Below, piece by piece: positions 1 through 7,799 of a stretch of DNA of 59,179 nt. The translations under genes and the position numbers were made by a program. This DNA comes from Coxiellaceae bacterium (GTDB taxonomy: Bacteria > Pseudomonadota > Gammaproteobacteria > Coxiellales > Coxiellaceae). Location of the stretch: NCBI GenBank assembly GCA_029212925.1, contig JARGOB010000018.1:1-59179 (forward strand). Direction: 5' to 3'. Positions within the stretch are counted from its first letter, which is position 1, and the number at the start of each line of letters is the position of its first letter. The notes beneath the pieces were generated by a model. That model did no database searches, was not told the DNA's origin, and saw nothing but the letters and a program-made list of their open reading frames with translations.

Positions 1-36
1 ATTTTGCCAGATTACTCTAATTCAAAACAGTCCGAT

Positions 37-648
37 TTAACGGGAGAAGGTCATGTTTCGTGGATGATTGTGTAGTTGATTTAAATTAGAATGAGAAAAG
101 ATAACTGGATGATCTGATGAAGAAATTACCTCTAAGCTGCTTTTCTCGCCCATATGCGAGCAATCTATAATAATCCCACTTTCGTTAAGTTGTTTTACTA
201 TGTCTTTTCCCAATCTAGTTAGCCCTGTGTCAGTATCATTACACCCTCCAGCAACTAAATTTGTTTTGTTGTAAACTAAGCCGAGTTGTTTGACTCCAAG
301 CTCGTTAAGAGTGTCTATGTATGAGTCTGTTTTTAGTAGTGGACTTATTCCTTCAATATCAAACCCAATTGCCAGTTTATTTTCAATTTTTGCTTGAATT
401 ACATCATAAGGCTTATCTGCATAAACAAAATGCCCCGAATTAGTTGATATGTATTCTTTTACATAATTTGAGAAATTTTTTATTCCATTAATATCCTGTG
501 GGTCGAAACCAATATTTAGTGATATGTATGTAAAGCCAGAGTCTTTATAATTGTAAAGAGTAGAAAGGTCGGCTCCTGGCTCTAAGGTCGGACAGGCGTG
601 GGCATCCCAGATTGTGGTGGTTGGATGATCTGAATCATTAGTGTTCAT
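37..648 (-). pseudogene. Truncated M19 membrane dipeptidase-like protein
   Basis: The 203 residues resemble the N-terminal half of renal-type (M19) dipeptidases, zinc enzymes that cleave dipeptides. Visible family features are WDAHACP at 14-20, the Glu of DIEG (E99), His165 in IDCSH, His186 in FSHS and HPRN at 195-198. Family members usually exceed 320 residues; this one stops just after HPRN, so the C-terminal half of the barrel is absent. All three minus-strand frames close within the last 60 bases before the window edge, so a simple frameshift does not rescue it. The H-x-D metal motif reads H17-A-C19, so one ligand Asp is replaced by Cys. Its ATG overlaps the stop of the upstream gene by 4 bases, placing it last in a three-gene operon. 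It is probably inactive as a peptidase. Confidence 0.7.
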
Positions 649-1199
649 TTTACTACTCTAAGTTGAGGTTGATGGTGAGGTATATTGCTTGAAGTGTTTT
701 TTAATGTTTCAAGACCTGATAAAAAGCCAATGTAGCATGCCTGCTGTGACTCAAAGTCTGATATTTTTAAACTCGCTGCTAATCTTGAAGGCTCTATAAG
801 GTAGTGTTTTCCTGTCTGTTGATCAGAGTATGAGATAAGACCAGCTCTATTTTGATACTGTATTATGTAACGAGATGAAGAGGCTAGATCGCTAGCTTTG
901 TATTTATGGTTCATATGTAACTTGTTATTTTTCTTTAGCCAATCTTTTCCGTAGTAGTAACCTAGCCAGCATGCATGATGGGGTGGCATTTTTTTTATGA
1001 TATAGTCATCATAAATGACAGCATCTATGCTTGTTATCAGGATAGCTCCCCGACCACTACAGGAAATTTTAACTTGGTTCAAATTCTCGTTAATCTCTTC
1101 AATCTTATAAATATATGAATCACGTTGTATAGCTATTAATTTATTTGCGGCGTTAACATAATAGAAAAAGAATTTTAGTGCCACTTTCAGTATTTTCAT
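645..1199 (-). CDS. Hypothetical protein with two internal ACxxG repeats
   Basis: I do not recognise a family with certainty. The 184-residue protein has a hydrophobic, aromatic N-terminus (residues 5-17) and two similar segments of about 30 residues, near 53-84 and 133-162. These end in ACWLGYYYG and ACYIGFLSG, a shared A-C-aromatic-hydrophobic-G-x-x-x-G pattern. It lies 2 bases downstream of an XRE/S24-like repressor and overlaps the following dipeptidase fragment by 4 bases, so the three genes are probably co-transcribed. The context recalls repressor-linked small genes of Legionella integrative elements (Lvr/Prp type), but that link rests on gene order only. Confidence 0.6.
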   Translation of the reverse strand: MKILKVALKFFFYYVNAANKLIAIQRDSYIYKIEEINENLNQVKISCSGRGAILITSIDAVIYDDYIIKKMPPHHACWLGYYYGKDWLKKNNKLHMNHKYKASDLASSSRYIIQYQNRAGLISYSDQQTGKHYLIEPSRLAASLKISDFESQQACYIGFLSGLETLKNTSSNIPHHQPQLRVVK

Positions 1200-1201
1200 G
1201 G

Positions 1202-1867
1202 CTAATAACTCTGGTTTCTAAATAATAGTGTTAGGATTGTAATGCCAAGTATGTGGTGCTGCTTTGGGTTGTAGGTAAAAATATCAGCCCCAGGAATGAT
1301 TGATTGCAGTTGCCACGCAGGCGCATCTACTAGTAGTGTGCGTAGTGTGGTTTCTTTGCCCATATTTATTAATACTAGGTCACCATCCTTTGGTGTAATG
1401 CATGGGTCTATTATAAAAAATGTACCTTGTGGGAAACGAGGGTGCATAGAAGGCCGGGCTTTTAAAGCAAATACTTTTTCGCCAATTGTTTCATTATTAT
1501 CGAGTGAAATGGGCAGCCAAGTTTTCCAGTCATTAAATGAGTATTCAGCTATTAAGTTCTTCGTCTTGAAAAAATTCCAACTAACTATCGGGATAAATTC
1601 AGGCTTGGACTGTGGCGGTCGATTTTTGCTCGAGAGAGTTGGTTTAAGAAGCTCATCAATTGAAATTGAAAAGTAAGTGGCAATATTTTCTAAAGTCGAT
1701 ATTCTAGGGTCGGTAGTGCTTCCATTTAAAATCCTACGAATTGTCATTACCGGAAGATTTAAATCTTTTGATAGTTTTGTAATTCCAATATTGTATGAAC
1801 TCATTATGCTTTGTAGGTTTTCGGGTAGGTTATTTGTGGCTAGATTTTTTTTCGCTGCAATGCTCAT
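1202..1867 (-). CDS. XRE-family repressor with S24/LexA-like C-terminal domain
   Basis: The 221-residue protein has an N-terminal XRE helix-turn-helix (about residues 22-75, with KLSKDLNLPVMTIRRILNG) and a C-terminal domain resembling S24/LexA peptidases (about 92-221). The nucleophile region is present as ARPSMHP with Ser140. About 37 residues later, where the catalytic Lys is expected, the sequence is TTLRTLL, with Arg176 or Thr177 instead, so self-cleavage may be lost. This is the architecture of phage and mobile-element repressors. It is divergent from a LuxR-HTH/XRE gene pair, with a palindrome-rich intergenic region between them that is the likely operator. It heads a three-gene minus-strand operon. 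DNA-binding regulator is secure; loss of cleavage is an inference. Confidence 0.8.
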   Translation of the reverse strand: MSIAAKKNLATNNLPENLQSIMSSYNIGITKLSKDLNLPVMTIRRILNGSTTDPRISTLENIATYFSISIDELLKPTLSSKNRPPQSKPEFIPIVSWNFFKTKNLIAEYSFNDWKTWLPISLDNNETIGEKVFALKARPSMHPRFPQGTFFIIDPCITPKDGDLVLINMGKETTLRTLLVDAPAWQLQSIIPGADIFTYNPKQHHILGITILTLLFRNQSY

Positions 1868-1923
1868 GATGCTTCTCGGCTATTAAGACTTTGCATTTTA
1901 ACATATTAGTTTTTTTTCAAAAG

Positions 1924-1998
1924 AATGGTAATCAATGCCATTGTAATCACAACATTTGTTAAGCACAAAAAAGTTGTTTATACGTAACATTAATGTTA
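1924..1998. promoter_or_regulatory. Palindromic operator candidates between divergent regulators
   Basis: Two inverted repeats lie between the divergent regulator genes. One has arms AATGG (1924-1928) and CCATT (1938-1942). The other is the perfect 14-base palindrome TAACATTAATGTTA at 1985-1998. Their position between an XRE/S24-like repressor and a LuxR-type gene suggests operator sites, but no protein can be assigned from sequence. Confidence 0.45.
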
Positions 1999-2071
1999 TG
2001 TTTCGCAAGTGTGGTTTCTGATAAAAGACATAGTGTGGAAAACTTTATTAATTCTTAACAAGGAAGCTAAT

Positions 2072-2488
2072 ATGACATCTCCACAATTTTTTAATGAATC
2101 TCATGATCGTGAAAATACAGCCGCATCCCATTGGCATGATGTGCTGATTGAAATCGGTATCACCAAAAAAATATATCGAAAAAAATTACCACACAAATTA
2201 TATGATAATAAGTTGCGGTATATTTTGGATGGTGAGTATGCGGGTAAGTATTTAACTGAACGACAAAGATTGGTGTTGATTGAGTTTTTAAAAGATAAAA
2301 GTGCAAAGGCTATTGCATTGGATCTGAAAATCTCAGAGCGAACCGTTGAAGATTACAGTAAAATTCTACGCGAAAAATTTAGTTGTGATACTAAGCGTAT
2401 GTTGATCAAAAAGTTAAATGCCATGGGATATCTGCATAAGTTAAATAACTTGAAAAGTACACATAAGAAGTGTACATTGCGAGCATGA
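2072..2488 (+). CDS. LuxR-type helix-turn-helix transcriptional regulator
   Basis: This 138-residue protein carries a GerE/LuxR-type HTH in its C-terminal half: LTERQRLVLIEFLKDKSAKA followed by IALDLKISERTVEDYSKILREKF. No receiver or autoinducer domain is visible in the short N-terminus. I chose the ATG at 2072 because AAGGAA at 2060-2065 precedes it at a suitable distance; an upstream in-frame start at 2009 lacks such a site. The stop overlaps the next start as ATGA (2485-2488), so translation of the two regulators is probably coupled. The target is unknown. Confidence 0.75.
   Translation: MTSPQFFNESHDRENTAASHWHDVLIEIGITKKIYRKKLPHKLYDNKLRYILDGEYAGKYLTERQRLVLIEFLKDKSAKAIALDLKISERTVEDYSKILREKFSCDTKRMLIKKLNAMGYLHKLNNLKSTHKKCTLRA
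2457..2475. promoter_or_regulatory. Inverted repeat GTACAC-N7-GTGTAC
   Basis: Perfect 6-base arms (2457-2462 and 2470-2475) flank ATAAGAA. The repeat sits at the end of the LuxR-HTH gene, 9 bases before the XRE start, and could be an operator or an mRNA hairpin modulating the downstream gene. Confidence 0.35.
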
Positions 2489-2808
2489 GTACTAAAAGTA
2501 AAGTAACTAATAAAACATTAAAACAGTTAGAAAAGATAACTGGTGAGACTTTGACGCTAGGGAAATTGCTTTGGTCTATTAGAATGTCAGATGAGTTAAC
2601 TCAGGTTGAGTTCGCTGCACAATTAAAAATGTCTAAGCAGCAGTTATGTGATATAGAGCATGGCAGAAAGCCAGTTAGTCCGAAATTAGCAGCTGCTTAT
2701 GCGAGTAAGTTAGGTTACTCTGAACAACAGTTTGTTAGGCTTGCTTTGCAAGATATACTTGATCGTGCAGGACTTAACTTTGAAGTTGAACTAAAAAAAG
2801 CAGCATAA
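2485..2808 (+). CDS. XRE-family helix-turn-helix regulator
   Basis: A 107-residue XRE-type DNA-binding protein: LGKLLWSIRMSDELTQVEFA, then AAQLKMSKQQLCDIEHGRKPVSPKLAAAYA (HTH about residues 28-80). Single-domain XRE proteins of this size often act as antitoxins or autoregulators. No toxin gene is adjacent; the gene directly downstream, with no spacer (TAA immediately followed by ATG), is a GNAT-methyltransferase fusion. The ATG at 2485 overlaps the preceding stop as ATGA. A GTG at 2470 is an alternative start but lies inside an inverted repeat. Confidence 0.75.
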   Translation: MSTKSKVTNKTLKQLEKITGETLTLGKLLWSIRMSDELTQVEFAAQLKMSKQQLCDIEHGRKPVSPKLAAAYASKLGYSEQQFVRLALQDILDRAGLNFEVELKKAA

Positions 2809-3915
2809 ATGAAAATCACATTCAAACCATTTACTCAATCAGAACTACCATTATGGCAACGCTGGATTGAAATCCCCCACGTTAAAGATGTGTGGTTTAT
2901 TGAGGGCTATGAAGCGGCTGACTACATGGTGGAGAAAATTGCGGGTAATGGTTATGACTATCCGTTTGTTATTTGTTTAGAGGATCAGCCAATTGGATAT
3001 GTTCAGTGCTGTGATCTGTATGCTTATCGCACACTATGTCCTGAGCCCAAAGGGTTATTTACCAATGAAGCAAAAGGCACGTTTTGTGTGGATTTGTTTA
3101 TTGCTGATGAGGCGTATTTAAATAAAGGCTATGGTACAGAAATTGTAAAATTATTTTGTCAAAAACTCATAAAAGAGTTTGACGCTAAACAAATACTGAT
3201 TGATCCAGCGAGTTCCAATAAGCGTGCGATTCGTTGTTATGAAAAAGCGGGCTTTACTTTTGTCAGAAACGAAAACGATGGCATCACTGATTGCACTATT
3301 ATGCAGTTATCACATAATGTTGATTTACCTTATTCACCAGCTTGTGAGCGTAATAAACAAGCGATCCTTGAGAAGCTGCAGCAATACCTAAAGCCAGGTG
3401 ATACAGTATTGGAAATTGGCAGTGCTACGGGGCAACACGCTAAGTATTTTTCTCAGCAGATGCCAGACGTTATTTGGCAACCCAGTGATCAGGGTGATTA
3501 TTATCATGTGTTGCAGCAAGGGTTATCTGTTGGTTCATCCGTTAACGTATTACCTGAAAAGCAGATAGATGTGACTACGTACGACTGGTCGCAGCAACAA
3601 TACAATGCTGTGTTTTCTGCCAACACGCTACATATCATGAGTCAGTCAAACGGCGAACAGTTCTTGTCGAATGTTTCGAAAGCGTTATGTGACAATGGCT
3701 ATTTAATTATCTATGGACCTTTTTGTTACGATGGTCAGTTTACTTCAGAAAGTAATGCGCGCTTTAATCAGCAATTGAAGCAGGTCAATGTCGAGCGCGG
3801 TATTCGCGAATTTAACCGGGTTAATGAGATTTTAATATCGCAGGGTTTTTCACTCATTGCGGATCATGTTATGCCAGCGAATAACCAGTTGATTGTGTGG
3901 CAATTTAAAAAATAA
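2809..3915 (+). CDS. GNAT acetyltransferase-DUF938 methyltransferase fusion
   Basis: Two enzymes in one 368-residue chain. Residues 1 to about 168 form a GNAT acetyltransferase of the aminoglycoside 6'-N-acetyltransferase-like group: VDLFIADEAYLNKGYGTEIV for CoA binding, then DPASSNKRAIRCYEKAGF. Residues from about 172 are a DUF938/SAM-dependent methyltransferase: SPACERNKQAILEKL, motif I VLEIGSATGQHAKYF, then YNAVFSANTLHIMS. Both halves keep their core motifs, so both may be active. The substrate is unknown; resistance to an aminoglycoside-like compound is possible for the first half only. The gene starts immediately after the XRE stop, suggesting co-transcription and coupling. Confidence 0.85.
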   Translation: MKITFKPFTQSELPLWQRWIEIPHVKDVWFIEGYEAADYMVEKIAGNGYDYPFVICLEDQPIGYVQCCDLYAYRTLCPEPKGLFTNEAKGTFCVDLFIADEAYLNKGYGTEIVKLFCQKLIKEFDAKQILIDPASSNKRAIRCYEKAGFTFVRNENDGITDCTIMQLSHNVDLPYSPACERNKQAILEKLQQYLKPGDTVLEIGSATGQHAKYFSQQMPDVIWQPSDQGDYYHVLQQGLSVGSSVNVLPEKQIDVTTYDWSQQQYNAVFSANTLHIMSQSNGEQFLSNVSKALCDNGYLIIYGPFCYDGQFTSESNARFNQQLKQVNVERGIREFNRVNEILISQGFSLIADHVMPANNQLIVWQFKK

Positions 3916-3967
3916 ACAGTAACAAAGGTACGTAATCATAACTACAGGGAGCTTTTCTCGCCGAGGG

Positions 3968-4008
3968 GTGTATACTAGGTTTACACGCACCTTTTCCTGT
4001 ATTATACT
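3968..4008 (+). promoter_or_regulatory. Promoter with overlapping operator for the DUF4258/HTH pair
   Basis: TTTACA (3980-3985), 17 bases, then TATACT (4003-4008) make a good sigma-70 promoter. An inverted repeat, GTGTA (3968-3972) and TACAC (3982-3986), overlaps the -35 box, the place expected for autorepression of a toxin-antitoxin operon. Confidence 0.55.
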
Positions 4009-4033
4009 TCTTTAACTCATAAGGAGCATTTGT

Positions 4034-4360
4034 TTGTTCAGTAAGCCAAGCAAAAGGACCGATAGAGACTTATACCATCAGCTAAATGAATGTATATATA
4101 GAGGTAATTATGTTTTTTTACAGCATGCAAAGCAACGATTGGTTGATCGAGGAATCTCAGACTTAGAGGTGTTAGATATATTAGAGGGAAAAAAGGGAAG
4201 AAAAAGAAAGCGAAATAAAAGTAAGGATAAGTATGAGAAAGGTTTTGAAGATTGGAAGTATTGCATAGAAGGAGTAACGCTTGATGCAATAAAGGTGCGC
4301 GTAATCATTTCTTTTCAAGATGGGTTAATGCCCATTATTACAGTGATTAGGCTTAAATAG
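4034..4360 (+). CDS. DUF4258-type putative toxin
   Basis: A 108-residue basic protein with the DUF4258 signature HAKQRLVDRGIS near residues 31-42 (H-x3-R-x3-RGIS), followed by a Lys/Arg-rich loop (GKKGRKRKRNKSKDKY) and a C-terminal strand pair (VRVIISFQDGLMPIITVIRL). DUF4258 proteins resemble RelE/MqsR-fold RNases. The next gene, 10 bases on, encodes a helix-turn-helix partner, so this is probably the toxin of a type II module with toxin-first order. I chose the TTG at 4034 because AAGGAG (4021-4026) lies 7 bases upstream; no ATG is available nearby. Confidence 0.65.
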   Translation: MFSKPSKRTDRDLYHQLNECIYRGNYVFLQHAKQRLVDRGISDLEVLDILEGKKGRKRKRNKSKDKYEKGFEDWKYCIEGVTLDAIKVRVIISFQDGLMPIITVIRLK

Positions 4361-4370
4361 TAAGGTGATT

Positions 4371-4847
4371 ATGATGAAGAAAAAAATTATCAAACGTCAT
4401 ACATATAATGGTTTGGGTTTTCCCATTGAGCTTAATCAAGTTGAAATGATAAAAATTGATGGTGACTGGTATCCTAAAATTGATGTGCGTAAATTGGCTG
4501 ATGAGGTTGTTAAGGTATTAGCCACTCAAAAAGAAAGGTTGACTGGCAACCAAGTAAAATTTATTCGTACTTACTTTGCTATGTCATTGCGTAGATTTTC
4601 AAAAGATGTGGTACATGAGTCACATACGGCTGTTAGTAAATGGGAAAAATTTGGTGATAGTGTTACCAATATGGATAGAAATATTGAGATTATGCTGCGG
4701 TTATTTATTATAGAAAGAGTTGAAGCTAAGACAGTTAAGCAAAAAAACAGTTTTTATCAAAAATATGTAGATCTTAAGTCAATATTCTCTTCAGATAAGA
4801 AAACTAGCAGTATAACAGTTGATTATTCAGCTGTGTTTGAAGGCTGA
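4371..4847 (+). CDS. HTH antitoxin-like partner of the DUF4258 protein
   Basis: A 158-residue protein whose N-terminal part (GLGFPIELNQVEMIKIDGDW) precedes a helix-turn-helix-like region (about 60-105: LTGNQVKFIRTYFAMSLRRF, then HTAVSKWEKFGD), similar to MqsA/XRE-like antitoxins. It sits 10 bases after the DUF4258 gene and is likely co-transcribed with it. ATG 4371 or 4374 are equally possible; AAGG at 4362-4365 serves both, and a GTG at 4365 is less likely. As antitoxin it would bind the operator over the upstream promoter. Confidence 0.65.
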   Translation: MMKKKIIKRHTYNGLGFPIELNQVEMIKIDGDWYPKIDVRKLADEVVKVLATQKERLTGNQVKFIRTYFAMSLRRFSKDVVHESHTAVSKWEKFGDSVTNMDRNIEIMLRLFIIERVEAKTVKQKNSFYQKYVDLKSIFSSDKKTSSITVDYSAVFEG

Positions 4848-4894
4848 AGAAAAATATGGCGGATGTAACTCAGTCTGATTTCCCGTTACTACGT

Positions 4895-6313
4895 TTATAG
4901 CGTACTCGGCAAGACGGACAACGAAGGTGTTAGCTCAGTTGAAATCCTGTGTTTACCGATAGCGGCTTCTTGTTTTGCATACGCATCACTTTGCTTAGGG
5001 TGCTTCATTAGTTTGGCGTTTGTACGCTGGAGTTCTAGTTTCACCATTTGGCATGTTTGCGTGATGTAAGGTTCGCTGAGTTTACTCGTGAGTGCAATGA
5101 TTGTATCTAGACGGTTAAGCGTAGGTTTAATTGGTTGCATTTGGTGAGATTTTTGTAAGCCTTTAGCTAGCAATGCGGCACATTCAGTATAGCCACTCCA
5201 GTAGAGTTGCCCATCATTTTTTGTGATGGCATCAATTTGTATGGGGGTTTGTTTCCATAATTTATTGCCAATAACATGCCGTGCCCACATGCGATAATAC
5301 CACTGTTTGTAGGGCAGTGATTGGTCCTTTAGATAAAGGCCTCTAATGACTTTGTATTCGTTATTTTCATTTTTATATTGATGTTGTTTGAGGTATCCGT
5401 ATTGTAGCCACTCTAAAGAGTGGTATTTGTTATCTGCATTGCATTTATAATCCAGCTTTCCATTGATGAGTTTGCATACGGCATTAGCTGCCTCTATCGA
5501 TTGTTTGTTGGCGGCAATAAAATCATCCCAGGCCTCGGTTCTTCTATAGATATGTGCCGCCATATGCGTCACATGTGAGGATGATCGCATGATGGTTAAT
5601 GCGGTATTCGCAGCAGGTAGCGCTTTACGTGCAATGGATTTGTCGAGTACATCATGATAGTGAATGAAATAGTGCACCACGCCAGGGTGCAATGGGAATT
5701 GTTGATATAGCTTTGTAATTACCTTTCTACCATAAATAATATTTTTTTTACTGTTTGGGTCGCTAGCAAAGTCGGAGGCTCTGCCCAGTATGGATAACGC
5801 ATAAAAAGCGCCAACATTTGGGTCATTCGGATATTTTTCATAAAAACGTTTCATTATGCTGACGTAGTTATCATCCCGCTGCTTTTGTGGGGCATCTGCA
5901 AAGTATGCTTTAGCCGCTTGTAGATAGAAGCTTTCTTTCGTAGAAAGTTGTCGGCCATCTTTATTTTTTTCATATCGGTTTAAAGCGTCCCTAGAAGCCC
6001 GTTGGTTTTCTACATTCCAAATGGCATGCTTATAAGCCATGGCTTCGCCCCAATAAGCGAGCATAAAACCTGGATCTAGCTTTTGTGCGGCTTTGAATTG
6101 ATCGATGGCGAGTTGATACATAAACGCGTGTAAGAATTCGAGGCCCAGTTCGAAGTGGCGGGCGGCGGCTTCATTTTTGGCTGTTGCATTAAAGCCAACT
6201 TGTCCCAGGTGTATTTCGGATTGTAATGTTTTGATGTCGACACTATTGTGTGCTGATGCAATATTTACTAAGCAGAAGGTAATGGAAAAGATGAATGCTA
6301 GCAGTTTTTGCAT
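4895..6313 (-). CDS. Exported TPR-like protein
   Basis: The 472-residue protein starts with a clear signal peptide (LLAFIFSITFCLVNIASA, cleavage near residue 21). The N-terminal third contains tetratricopeptide-like helices, including HFELGLEFLHAFMYQLAIDQ and FKAAQKLDPGFMLAYWGEAM. It resembles a widespread group of uncharacterised periplasmic TPR proteins; no catalytic motif is evident. It is encoded alone and convergent with the preceding toxin-antitoxin pair. A protein-binding role in the periplasm is likely from the fold, with no partner visible. Confidence 0.65.
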   Translation of the reverse strand: MQKLLAFIFSITFCLVNIASAHNSVDIKTLQSEIHLGQVGFNATAKNEAAARHFELGLEFLHAFMYQLAIDQFKAAQKLDPGFMLAYWGEAMAYKHAIWNVENQRASRDALNRYEKNKDGRQLSTKESFYLQAAKAYFADAPQKQRDDNYVSIMKRFYEKYPNDPNVGAFYALSILGRASDFASDPNSKKNIIYGRKVITKLYQQFPLHPGVVHYFIHYHDVLDKSIARKALPAANTALTIMRSSSHVTHMAAHIYRRTEAWDDFIAANKQSIEAANAVCKLINGKLDYKCNADNKYHSLEWLQYGYLKQHQYKNENNEYKVIRGLYLKDQSLPYKQWYYRMWARHVIGNKLWKQTPIQIDAITKNDGQLYWSGYTECAALLAKGLQKSHQMQPIKPTLNRLDTIIALTSKLSEPYITQTCQMVKLELQRTNAKLMKHPKQSDAYAKQEAAIGKHRISTELTPSLSVLPSTL

Positions 6314-6340
6314 AGGTGTACTCGCTGTAATGATAATTTT

Positions 6341-7555
6341 TTAGTATAAAAGGCCAAAAAGGTAGAGAGGAATTCTGTTGGTATAGCCAATTTCTATGCC
6401 ATCTATCGCCAGATAGCTTTGTTCAATGTTTTTTATTTGGGTGGTCTTTTTTGATTGGCCGCCAATTTCAAATATGTATTGGCTGTCTACAATAAAATCG
6501 GCTTTTGCGTGTGTTTTTAGGTCGTGTCTTCCTGCTATTTGGTTGGCAAAGAATGTTTCTCTGACGCCGCCAATATCTACGGGTAGTTTTAACTCGCTGT
6601 GTATGACTGAAATAAGGTTGGTGTTGTCTAAAAAAACTTTTGCTGGCTTTCGCACTAAGCGCAGACCTTTTTCTGGAGGGAAGACATTGTTTAGTAAGCA
6701 AGAGCGATCGAGGTAGTCAAGGCAGCTGTAAATGATTTCACGGGACACGTGCATATCTTTGCTGATTTTATCTATATTCGGTTGTAAGATCTTTGAGGTA
6801 GCAACAAGCCACAGTAATTTTTTTAGTATAATTGCAGTGCTACTATGAATGTTTTCACTGGTGGCGATATCTTCGTAAATAACTTTTTCAACTACATTGT
6901 TAAGCTTATGTAAGTAATCACTGGTGCCTTCCAAGAAAAAAGGAAAGTATCCGTATATTAAGTAGTCTTGAAAATATTTCAGAATAGGTATGTTGTTAAA
7001 TTGTTTTGCAAGCGTTTCATGGGATTCAAGGATGTCTCGTAATGAAACAGGTTCAATACTAATGTCGTATTGAAAGGCTAAAAATTCACGGAACGATAGG
7101 CCTGGTAGTTGATAGTAATTAACGCGACGTGATAAATCGTATTTGCTTTTTTGTAGCTCAATAGCGGAGCTTCCAGAAAATATCACTTTTTTTCTGCGGT
7201 ATGTGTCAATAATGTTTTTAATTTCTTGAGACCAATTGGGGTATTTGTGTATTTCATCAACATAAATGGCTTCTCCGCCATATTTAAAGTGTTCCGTGGC
7301 GATTTTGAGTAAACCAATGGCTGTAACATTAATATTGTCTGCCGAGATATATAGTGCCTTGCTATGTGAGGTGTAGTGGTTGAGTAAGTGCTGGCAAATG
7401 AGTGTGGTTTTGCCAACACCGCGTGCGCCTAATAGGCATATTGCTTGAGAGTCCCAGTTAATTTCAGGGTAGAGGTATCTTTGGTGTGATGTGTCTAACC
7501 CAGCTATAACCTGGTTGTGGCTGGCTATCAGTTCTTCAAGCATGTTGTTTTCCAT
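6341..7555 (-). CDS. DUF4143 AAA+ ATPase
   Basis: A 404-residue P-loop ATPase of the AAA_14/DUF4143 type. Walker A is GARGVGKTT (43-51), Walker B is AIYVDEIHKYPNW (96-108), followed by the sensor-like FSGSSAIEL and the family landmark LPGLSFREFL. The C-terminal half is the DUF4143 domain, with a nuclease-like ending (KADFIVDSQYIFEIGGQ, with D, E and downstream K). Such proteins are common accessory genes, often swapped between genomes, and their physiological role is unresolved. M1 (7555) or M5 (7543) could be the start. Inverted repeats just upstream suggest its own regulation. Confidence 0.85.
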   Translation of the reverse strand: MENNMLEELIASHNQVIAGLDTSHQRYLYPEINWDSQAICLLGARGVGKTTLICQHLLNHYTSHSKALYISADNINVTAIGLLKIATEHFKYGGEAIYVDEIHKYPNWSQEIKNIIDTYRRKKVIFSGSSAIELQKSKYDLSRRVNYYQLPGLSFREFLAFQYDISIEPVSLRDILESHETLAKQFNNIPILKYFQDYLIYGYFPFFLEGTSDYLHKLNNVVEKVIYEDIATSENIHSSTAIILKKLLWLVATSKILQPNIDKISKDMHVSREIIYSCLDYLDRSCLLNNVFPPEKGLRLVRKPAKVFLDNTNLISVIHSELKLPVDIGGVRETFFANQIAGRHDLKTHAKADFIVDSQYIFEIGGQSKKTTQIKNIEQSYLAIDGIEIGYTNRIPLYLFGLLY

Positions 7556-7559
7556 TAGA

Positions 7560-7598
7560 TTGCAATTACTATCTTACACTATTGACACATAATTGCAA
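7560..7598. promoter_or_regulatory. Inverted repeat upstream of the DUF4143 gene
   Basis: Perfect 9-base arms TTGCAATTA (7560-7568) and TAATTGCAA (7590-7598) flank 21 bases and begin 4 bases before the ATPase start codon. Operator or transcript-end hairpin are both possible. Confidence 0.35.
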
Positions 7599-7626
7599 AA
7601 TACAAACAACAAAATATACTCTAAAG

Positions 7627-7644
7627 TGTCATATATATATGACA
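7627..7644. promoter_or_regulatory. Perfect 18-base palindrome between divergent genes
   Basis: TGTCATATATATATGACA equals its own reverse complement. It is centred in the 244-base region between the DUF4143 gene and a divergent exported-protein gene. The TGTCA/TGACA ends make it more specific than a plain AT run, so it is a candidate operator. Confidence 0.4.
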
Positions 7645-7799
7645 AAATATGCAGGCATATTCATAACATACTGATTAATAGTTAAATCTATCAGAATGTG
7701 GTTGTGATAATTGCACGCCACCGCTAACCTGGGTTTTTGCTTGTTATGCAGACGCATTTGAAATACCATCGGTCAAAATTTAATAGTGGGAGACAATTG

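Noticed and set aside
1..60. Frameshift that would restore the M19 dipeptidase C-terminus
   Set aside because: All three minus-strand frames have stops in this stretch and none continues the family pattern after HPRN.
1296..1886. Plus-strand frames of 126 and 69 residues opposite the XRE/S24-like gene
   Set aside because: They are antisense to a well-supported regulator, have odd composition and no ribosome sites.
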